Part shown: piece by piece, positions 57,816 to 64,000 of the stretch | How positions within the stretch are numbered: the first letter of the stretch is position 1 | Layout of the letters: each line of letters starts with the position of its first letter | NCBI GenBank assembly: GCA_964570285.1 | Contig: CAZMXP010000015.1 | Span: forward strand, 1 to 64,000 | Length of the DNA stretch: 64,000 nt | Source of the DNA: CAZMXP01 sp964570285 | GTDB lineage: Bacteria > Planctomycetota > PLA2 | Direction: 5' to 3' | Notes under the pieces: generated by a model | What the model was told of the DNA's origin: nothing | Databases searched by the model: none | The model's input: the letters and a program-made list of their open reading frames with translations, nothing else | Position numbers and translations under genes: made by a program

Positions 57816-60800
57816 TCAGGAGACGCACGCCGACAGGGCGGCGATCTGGCGTGTCGCGACGGCCAGCATCGCGATGTCGAGCTTGGGCGCGTTGAGGACC
57901 TGCAGGACGACGTCGCGGGCGCGCGTGAACGCGGCGCCGCGCGCCGCGCACCAGTCGTCCACCGTCAGCGCGTCGTCGAGGATCGCGCCGGTGAGCGCCC
58001 GGTGCTGGCCGTAGAGGTCGTCGAGGATCGCGTGGAGCGCCTGCTTCTCCCACTCGCTCTCGCAGGGCATCCGGCGCGCCGCGCCGCGCAGGCGGTCGAG
58101 TCCGAAGCGCGCCCCCGTCTCGTAGTGGACCCTGCCCACCTGCGCGACCTCGAGCCCGCGGCCGGTCGCGATGCCCACGATGTCGCACGCGGCGCTCAGC
58201 GGCGTGAGGATCGCGATGTCGCGCGCGAGGAGCGCGGGCACGCCGCGATCGACGAGGTGGCGCGCCTTCCGCTCGACGACCTCCTGGTAGTAGTGGGCGA
58301 GCAGCCCCTCGATCTCCTGCGCCAGCGTCGCGACGCCGGGCCGGAACGCCTTCGTCGTCGAGCTCATGTCGATCGGATGGCGGCCGTGGCGGCAGAACCA
58401 GAGCGTCGCGCGCTCCGTCAACTGGCCGATGTCGAGCAGCATCTCGACCTGCAGCGCCGCGGGGACCTTCGTGTCGAGCTCCTCGACGGCCACCCAGAGA
58501 CGGCGCAGCTCGAAGATGTCGCGGGCGACGGCGTATGAGCGCGCGATGTCCGCCACCGGGAGGCCCGTGCGCTCGACCATCTCGTTGACGAACGCGGGAC
58601 CGACGCGGTTCACCATGCTGTTCGTGACGCTCGTCGCGATGATCTCCCGGCGGAGGCGGTGCGCCTTCACGGCGTCGCCGAAGCGGTCGCTCAGGGGCTC
58701 GGGGAAATAGCGCAGCAGGTCCTCGACCAGGAGCGGATCGTCGGGCAGATCGCTCCTCAGGAGCTGGTCGTAGACCGAGATCTTGCTGTAGGCGAGCAGC
58801 ACCGCGAGCTCGGGACGCGTGAGCCCGCGCTTGTTGGCGGCCCGCTCCTGCATCTCCATGTCGTCGGGAAGGAATTCCAGCGCGCGGTTGAGTTGCCCGC
58901 CCCGCTCCAGCGTCCGCATCAGCCGCGCGTGCTGGTCGGCGATCGCCAGCCCGCGCGCCTCCTCCACCGTCAGCGCCTGCGTCTGGAGGTAGTTGTCGCG
59001 CAGCACGAGTTCGGCCACGTCGTCGGTCATCTGGACGAGCAGCGTGTCGCGCTGCGGGCGCGTCATCCCGCCGGCCCCGACCACGCCCCCGAGCGCGATC
59101 TTGATGTTGACCTCGTGGTCCGAGCAGTCGACCCCGCCGCTGTTGTCGATCGCATCGGTGTTGAGCCGTCCCCCGTGCAGGCTGAACTCGACGCGGGCGG
59201 GCTGCGTCAGCGCGAGGTTCGCCCCCTCGCCGATGACCTTGCACCGGAGGTCCTTGGCGTCGAGCCGCAGCGCCTCGTTCGCCCGGTCCCCCACCTCCAC
59301 GTGCGACTGGTCGCTCGCCTTGACATAGGTGCCGATGCCGCCGAACCAGAGCAGGTCCACCGGCGCGCCCAGGATCGCCCGGATGAGGTCGGTGGGCGTG
59401 ACCTTCTCGCGCGTTAGGCCAAACCGCTGCCGCATCGGCGGCGTCACCTCGATGGACTTGGCCGAACGGGGGAAGATCCCGCCCCCCGGCCCCATCGCCT
59501 TCACGTCGTAGTCCGTCCAGGTGCTCCGCGGCAGCGCGAAGAGCCTCTCGCGCTCGCGGAAGGAGCGTTCGGCGTCGGGCTCCGGGTCCACGAAGATGTG
59601 CTTGTGGTTGAAGGCGCCGACGAGCCGGATGTGGCGCGAGTGGAGCATCCCGTTGCCGAACACGTCGCCGGACATGTCGCCGATGCCGGCACAGAGGAAG
59701 TGCTCCGACTGGCAGTCGCGCCCCATTTCGCGGAAGTGGCGCTTCACGGCCTCCCATCCGCCGCGGGCGGTGATGCCCATCTTCTTGTGGTCGTAGCCCG
59801 CGGAGCCGCCGCTCGCGAACGCGTCGCCGAGCCAGAACCCGTACTGCTCCGAGACGCCGTTCGCGATGTCGGAGAAGGTCGCGGTCCCCTTGTCGGCGGC
59901 GACCACGAGGTAGGGATCGTCCCCGTCGTGGCGCACGACCGACGCCGGCGGCACGATCTCCCCGCCCTTCAGGTTGTCGACGAGGTCGAGCAGCCCCCCC
60001 ATCATCGTGCGGTAGCAGGCGACCACCTCGGCCATCAGGGCCTCGTGGCCCCCCTCGCGCGGCGGGCGCTTGACGATGAAGCCGCCCTTGCTGCCGACCG
60101 GCACGATGACGGCGTTCTTGACCATCTGCGCCTTCATCAGGCCGAGGACTTCCGTACGGAAGTCCTCGCGCCGGTCCGACCAGCGGATGCCGCCGCGCGC
60201 GACCTTCCCGCCGCGCAGGTGCACGGCCTCGGTGCGCGGCGAATAGACCCACGTCTCGACCATCGGCCTCGGCAGCGGGAGGTCCTCGAGCGCCTGGCTG
60301 TCGAGCTTCAGCGCGAGATAGGGCTTGCTGTGCCCGTCGGCGCCCGGCTGGAAGTAGTTCGTGCGCAGCGTGGACAGGATCAGGTTCAGGAACCGGCGCA
60401 GGATCCTGTCCTCGTCGAGGTTCGAGACGCGCTCGAGGCCGGCCTCGATCGCCGCGCGGATCCCCTGGCCGCGTTGCGCGAGGTCGCCGGTCCCGTGCGG
60501 ATCGAACCGCGCCCGGAAGAGGTCGACGAGATGCGCCGTGATGCCCGGGTTGCGGGCGAGCGTCTCCTGCATGTATCGCTCGGAGAAGGGGATGCCGGTC
60601 TGCCGCAGGTACTTGCAGTAGGCGCGCAGCACGACGATGCCGCGCCAGTCGAGCCCGGCCCGCAGGGCGAGCCGGTTGAAGTCGTCGTCCTCCACCTCCC
60701 GGGCCCACACCCGCGCGAGCAGCACCTGGAAGGGCTCCTTCGCGACGCGCAGCGTCACGTCGGTCCCGTCGGCGGTGTCCATGCTGAAGTCGTGGATCCA

Positions 60801-62630
60801 GACGGCCTCGGCCCCCGGCGGCGTGACGCGGAAGGGGTTCTCCGAGATGACCTTGAGCCCCATGTGCTCGAGGATCGGCAGGATGTCGCTCAGCGGGACG
60901 GGCACCGCGCGGTGGTAGATCTTGAGCCTCAGCCGCGTGTAGGGATCCCCGGCGGGGCGGAAGAGGTTGATGCCGAGCGACTCGCCCGCGAGCACGGCTT
61001 CGATCTGGCCGATGTCGCGGATCGCCTCCTCGGGCGTCGTCGACTCCCGGTAGGCGGTCGGGAACGCGTCGCCGTGGCGCCGGAAGAGTTCGCGGCCCAG
61101 GGACTCCCCCAGCGAGTGGACGAGTTCCCGCCCGAGCGACTCGGACCAGCTCCGCGCCTCCTCGACCAGCCTCGCCTCGGTCTCCTCGACCGGGGGCGAC
61201 GGCACGTGCCCCGGCTTGGTCCCGATGATGTACTGCAGGCGCGCGAGCGGGGAGTCGCCGACCTGCGTGTAGTAGTCGGTCATCTTGCCGTCATAGGCCT
61301 CCTCGAGGATGGCCTGGAAGCGCCGGCGGAGCTTGGTGCTGTACGCGTCGCGGGAGACGTAGACGAGGCAGGAGACGAACACCTCGAACGGGTCGCGGCG
61401 CACGAAGAGGGCCGTGCGCTGCCGGTGCTGGAGCTGCAGGATGCCGATGCAGGTCTCGTGGAGCTGTTGCCAGTCCACCTGCAGGAGTTCATCGCGCGGG
61501 TAGGTCTCGAGGATGTTCAGCAGCGCGCGCCCGTCGTGGCCCTTCGGCGCGAAGCTGGCACGCTCGAGCACGCGGCGCACCTTGTCGCGGAGCATCGGGA
61601 TCTGGCGCGGGCTCTCGTTGTAGGCGCTCGACGTGAAGAGGCCGAGGAAGCGCTGCTCCCCGGTCACCTCCCCGTCGGGCCCGAAGGTGCGGACCCCGAT
61701 GTAGTCCATGCGCACGGGCCGGTGCACGGTCGAGTGGTCGTACGCCTTCGTGATCGCGAGCAGCTCCTTCCGCCGGGCGAAGGCGCTCGCCGTCACCGCG
61801 AGCGGCGTCTTGTGGCGGGCCCGCGACTCCTCCTTCACCCTGCGCAGCACGCCCAGCCCGGTGCCCTCGCGGTAGCGCAGGTAGTCCTTCCCCCCCTCCG
61901 CCACGAGGTCGTAGGCGCGGTAGCCGAGGAAGGTGAAGTGGTGGTCCTTGATCCACTCGAGGAACGCGCGCCCCTCGCCGATCTGGTGCGGCGGCAGCGG
62001 CGGCGGGTTCTGGGCGATGCCCTCGATTACCTCCGTCAGGCGCGCCACCATGTTCGGCCAGTCGGACACGGCCGCCCGCACGTCGTCGAGCACCGCCGCG
62101 AGCGCCTGCGCGATCGCGGGCAGCGCCTCGTCCGGCTGCGCGCTCACCTGGAAGTGCATGCACGACTCGGCGATCGACCCCGCCTTGGGGGCGCCCGCCT
62201 CGAGCAGGTCGGTCAGGCGGCCGTCGGCGTCGCGCCTCACGGCGATGACCGGGTGGATGACGACCTGCACCGGCAGCTCGCGACGCTGCAGCACGTTGGC
62301 GACCGAGTCGACGAGGAAGGGCATGTCGTCGGTCACGATCTCGACGACCGTGTCGGGGAGGTGCCAGCCGTGGCTCTTGTCCGTCGGGTTGTAGACGCGA
62401 AGGCAGGGGGTGCCGGGGGATCGGCGCGACGCGAGCTGGAAGAGCGCCATCGCCGCGCCGAGGAGGCTCTCGCGCGACCAGGATCCGATCGTGCGGAGCG
62501 GCACGTTGGCATAGAACTGGCGCACGAAACGCCCCGCCGCGCTGGTGTCCTCGCCGGGCAGCGTCGTGCGGAGGTGCTGGACCACCTCCTCGATGAGTTC
62601 GGCCTTGCGACCGGTCAGCTTGCGCTGCAT
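57816..62630 (-). CDS. gdhB: NAD-specific glutamate dehydrogenase, large (about 180 kDa) type
   Basis: A 1,604-residue cytoplasmic enzyme, the usual length for the large NAD-GDH class that deaminates glutamate to 2-oxoglutarate. The N-terminal region has ACT-like segments (DDMPFLVDSVANVL). The central catalytic segment reads GGIRWSDRREDFRTEVLGLMKAQMVKNAVIVPVGSKGGF. It continues with DMSGDVFGNGML, AFNHKHIFVDP, LLWFGGIGTYVKAS, CKVIGEGANL and DNSGGVDCSDHEVNIKI. ATG 62630 is chosen: GAGGT is seven bases upstream and the family begins at this point. Probably a monocistronic catabolic gene; the next gene is divergent. Confidence 0.96.
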   Translation of the reverse strand: MQRKLTGRKAELIEEVVQHLRTTLPGEDTSAAGRFVRQFYANVPLRTIGSWSRESLLGAAMALFQLASRRSPGTPCLRVYNPTDKSHGWHLPDTVVEIVTDDMPFLVDSVANVLQRRELPVQVVIHPVIAVRRDADGRLTDLLEAGAPKAGSIAESCMHFQVSAQPDEALPAIAQALAAVLDDVRAAVSDWPNMVARLTEVIEGIAQNPPPLPPHQIGEGRAFLEWIKDHHFTFLGYRAYDLVAEGGKDYLRYREGTGLGVLRRVKEESRARHKTPLAVTASAFARRKELLAITKAYDHSTVHRPVRMDYIGVRTFGPDGEVTGEQRFLGLFTSSAYNESPRQIPMLRDKVRRVLERASFAPKGHDGRALLNILETYPRDELLQVDWQQLHETCIGILQLQHRQRTALFVRRDPFEVFVSCLVYVSRDAYSTKLRRRFQAILEEAYDGKMTDYYTQVGDSPLARLQYIIGTKPGHVPSPPVEETEARLVEEARSWSESLGRELVHSLGESLGRELFRRHGDAFPTAYRESTTPEEAIRDIGQIEAVLAGESLGINLFRPAGDPYTRLRLKIYHRAVPVPLSDILPILEHMGLKVISENPFRVTPPGAEAVWIHDFSMDTADGTDVTLRVAKEPFQVLLARVWAREVEDDDFNRLALRAGLDWRGIVVLRAYCKYLRQTGIPFSERYMQETLARNPGITAHLVDLFRARFDPHGTGDLAQRGQGIRAAIEAGLERVSNLDEDRILRRFLNLILSTLRTNYFQPGADGHSKPYLALKLDSQALEDLPLPRPMVETWVYSPRTEAVHLRGGKVARGGIRWSDRREDFRTEVLGLMKAQMVKNAVIVPVGSKGGFIVKRPPREGGHEALMAEVVACYRTMMGGLLDLVDNLKGGEIVPPASVVRHDGDDPYLVVAADKGTATFSDIANGVSEQYGFWLGDAFASGGSAGYDHKKMGITARGGWEAVKRHFREMGRDCQSEHFLCAGIGDMSGDVFGNGMLHSRHIRLVGAFNHKHIFVDPEPDAERSFRERERLFALPRSTWTDYDVKAMGPGGGIFPRSAKSIEVTPPMRQRFGLTREKVTPTDLIRAILGAPVDLLWFGGIGTYVKASDQSHVEVGDRANEALRLDAKDLRCKVIGEGANLALTQPARVEFSLHGGRLNTDAIDNSGGVDCSDHEVNIKIALGGVVGAGGMTRPQRDTLLVQMTDDVAELVLRDNYLQTQALTVEEARGLAIADQHARLMRTLERGGQLNRALEFLPDDMEMQERAANKRGLTRPELAVLLAYSKISVYDQLLRSDLPDDPLLVEDLLRYFPEPLSDRFGDAVKAHRLRREIIATSVTNSMVNRVGPAFVNEMVERTGLPVADIARSYAVARDIFELRRLWVAVEELDTKVPAALQVEMLLDIGQLTERATLWFCRHGRHPIDMSSTTKAFRPGVATLAQEIEGLLAHYYQEVVERKARHLVDRGVPALLARDIAILTPLSAACDIVGIATGRGLEVAQVGRVHYETGARFGLDRLRGAARRMPCESEWEKQALHAILDDLYGQHRALTGAILDDALTVDDWCAARGAAFTRARDVVLQVLNAPKLDIAMLAVATRQIAALSACVS

Positions 62631-62702
62631 CGGGACGACCTCGCCTGTCACGGGAAGCGTGAGGCTACACCAAAGCCGGTTCGAGGCAAGCGGGGAGGGG
62701 GC

Positions 62703-62708
62703 TAGAAT
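62703..62708 (+). promoter_or_regulatory. Candidate -10 box (TAGAAT) of the prepilin peptidase gene
   Basis: TAGAAT lies 11 bases before ATG 62720, with TTCGAG 17 bases upstream of it as a weak -35. Only a few untranslated bases are expected. No Shine-Dalgarno is seen. Confidence 0.4.
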
Positions 62709-62719
62709 GGCGGGCTTCC

Positions 62720-63583
62720 ATGCTGGGCTGGGCACTCCTGCCGCTGGCCGGCCTCGCCGTCGGCCACGCCGTCAACCGCCTCACGCCGTTCCTGCTCCGC
62801 AGGAGGGGGCCGGTCCCCGGCCGGCGGTGGCCGTGGGTCGAGATCCTCGGGGCGCTTCTCTTCCTGCTGCTCTTCGCCGAACTCGGCTTCGACCCGCGGA
62901 GCGCGAGGTGGTACCTCTTCGCGACGCTGCTGCTCGCGATCACGTCGACCGACTTCCGCTACAAGGCCATCGCCGACCGCGTCACCTACCCCGGCACGCT
63001 CTGCGGCCTCGCCGTCTCCACCCTCTGGCCTTCGGAGATCGCGGGCTTCTTCGAGCAGGATGCGCTGCTCCGGGCGATGGCGATGGCCCCCGGCCCCCCC
63101 GGAGGATTCGCCCTCTCCCTGCTCGGCGCGCTGGCGGCATTCGCGACCTTCGAGGGGGCCCGACGCATCATGAGTCTCGCCGCGGGCGTCGAGGCGATGG
63201 GCATGGGCGACTCGAAGCTGCTGATGATGGTCGGCGCGTTTCTCGGGCCGAAGATGGCCCTCTTCTCGCTCTTCCCGGGGATGCTCTGCGGCCTGCTGCT
63301 CGGCATCGTCTATACGCGGATCTTCCGCTCGCCCCACTTCCCGTTCGGCCCGGCGCTGGCGCTCGGCGGGCTCCTCACGCTGCTCTACGGGGACGGGCTC
63401 GTGGCGCTGGTGGACGCGTTCTTCGCGCTCGCCCAGTCGATCCGGGGCCCCGGGCTGGTCGCGATGCAGGTCGTCCTCATCGCCGCCGTCGTCTGGCTGA
63501 TGCTCCGCGTGCGCCGGCGCGCGGCGCGCTACAGGAAAGAGATCGAGGAGGACTACGAGCGGATGGACGAGGGCGGGGAGTGA
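62720..63583 (+). CDS. Type IV prepilin leader peptidase (A24 family), lacking the N-terminal Cys loop
   Basis: A 287-residue polytopic membrane protein. The two catalytic aspartates of A24 peptidases are visible: Asp78 (ITSTDFRYKAIADRVTYPG) and Asp164 in the MGMGDSKLL motif (GxGD). The cytoplasmic Cys-containing methylase loop of full-length PilD is absent, as in many short family members. It would cleave class III signal peptides of pilins or secretion pseudopilins; no pilin genes are in the window. The stop overlaps the helicase GTG (GTGA). Confidence 0.87.
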   Translation: MLGWALLPLAGLAVGHAVNRLTPFLLRRRGPVPGRRWPWVEILGALLFLLLFAELGFDPRSARWYLFATLLLAITSTDFRYKAIADRVTYPGTLCGLAVSTLWPSEIAGFFEQDALLRAMAMAPGPPGGFALSLLGALAAFATFEGARRIMSLAAGVEAMGMGDSKLLMMVGAFLGPKMALFSLFPGMLCGLLLGIVYTRIFRSPHFPFGPALALGGLLTLLYGDGLVALVDAFFALAQSIRGPGLVAMQVVLIAAVVWLMLRVRRRAARYRKEIEEDYERMDEGGE

Positions 63584-64000
63584 TCCGCCGTTTCGACGAG
63601 CTCGACCTGCGCGGCACGACGAAAGGCGCCCTGCGCCGCCTCGGGGTCTTCGAGCCGACCCCGGTGCAGGCGGAGGCGCTGCCGGTGCTGCTCTCGGGGC
63701 GCGACGCGGTCGTGCAGGCCCCCACCGGCTCGGGGAAGACCCTCGCCTACGTCATCCCCGCGGCCGAGCTGGTCGACACCGGCGAGCAGGCCCTGCAGGT
63801 GCTCGTGCTCGTGCCCACGCGCGAACTCGCCGCGCAGGTCGGCGAGGTGATGGACGCCGTCGCGGGACCGAGGCGCGCCCGCTCGCTGGTGCTCGCCGGG
63901 GGGCGCGAGGTCGCGGGCCAGCTCGAGGCGCTCCGCCAGCGCGTCCACATCGCCGTCGGGACCCCCGGGCGCGTCCGCGACCTGCTCGACCGCCACGCGC
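63580..64000 (+). CDS. DEAD-box RNA helicase, N-terminal part (cut by window end)
   Basis: The first 140 residues of a DEAD-box helicase. The Q motif (FEPTPVQAEALP), Walker A (APTGSGKT near 47-54), motif Ia (PTRELA) and motif Ib (GTPGR) are present. The DEAD motif and the rest lie beyond the window. Start GTG 63580 overlaps the prepilin peptidase stop. It would unwind RNA in ribosome assembly, decay or cold response. Confidence 0.9.
   Translation, partial: MIRRFDELDLRGTTKGALRRLGVFEPTPVQAEALPVLLSGRDAVVQAPTGSGKTLAYVIPAAELVDTGEQALQVLVLVPTRELAAQVGEVMDAVAGPRRARSLVLAGGREVAGQLEALRQRVHIAVGTPGRVRDLLDRHA

Overview
The window comes from a very GC-rich bacterium. It is most likely a member of the Planctomycetota or a similar environmental lineage, but I cannot assign it. 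The clues are three large Ser/Thr kinases fused to TPR or ATPase modules, two ECF sigma factors (one overlapping a kinase gene), two secreted TPR-CHAT proteins, a VIT/VWA lipoprotein, an Rhs/YD-repeat lipoprotein and many lipoprotein signals. I see no rRNA, tRNA, CRISPR array or complete prophage.

Layout. 1-6.5 kb: a secreted metzincin lipoprotein and a kinase-ATPase-TPR regulator, then convergent genes for a duplicated-domain lipoprotein and an exported hydrolase. 6.5-7.1 kb: a decayed IS1182-like transposase end. 7.2-7.7 kb: a ParE-type toxin-antitoxin pair. 7.9-16.5 kb: a tightly coupled cluster of bioB, a fused bioF-bioD, bioA, an exported SAM-methyltransferase-like lipoprotein and a TPR-CHAT protein. 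16.5-17.2 kb: a Phd/VapC pair with an 18-bp palindromic operator. 17.3-24.2 kb: an unknown protein, an exported hydrolase, a nucleotidyltransferase, two divergent MFS transporters and a lipoprotein gene split by an in-frame amber codon. 24.2-29.9 kb: an overlapping set of a 2-hydroxyacyl-CoA-dehydratase-like protein, a giant double activator ATPase, a small unknown protein and a Nudix hydrolase. 30-37.7 kb: membrane or secreted beta-domain proteins around a kinase-TPR gene. 37.9-41.9 kb: a TPR-CHAT protein with 13 tandem 42-residue repeats and a PDZ domain inside the CHAT region. 41.9-42.6 kb: a DUF433/DUF5615 pair. 42.7-48.3 kb: a run containing a tandem amidohydrolase, an ECF sigma factor, two small membrane or secreted proteins and a VIT/VWA lipoprotein. 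48.3-49 kb: an internally deleted IS1182-like element. 49-54 kb: a giant Rhs lipoprotein. 54-57.7 kb: an ECF sigma/kinase pair. 57.8-64 kb: NAD-glutamate dehydrogenase, a prepilin peptidase and the start of a DEAD-box helicase.

Genes are tightly packed, and ATGA/GTGA start-stop overlaps are common, so translational coupling is probable in most clusters. Several monocistronic or first genes have a TAGAAT-like hexamer only 6-11 bases before the start codon and no Shine-Dalgarno sequence, which suggests leaderless transcripts.

The most unusual feature is a GC-rich mini-element. The core GGGGGCGCGGGGG (or its complement) recurs about a dozen times, and a 65-bp composite containing it sits in the same reading frame inside two unrelated genes (43953-44017 and 47930-47994). 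This resembles a mobile palindromic element that tolerates insertion into protein linkers. Other points of interest are the bioF-bioD fusion, the PDZ-in-CHAT protein, the IS end that supplies the stop codon of the VIT/VWA gene, and the unrecognised C-terminal domain of the Rhs protein.
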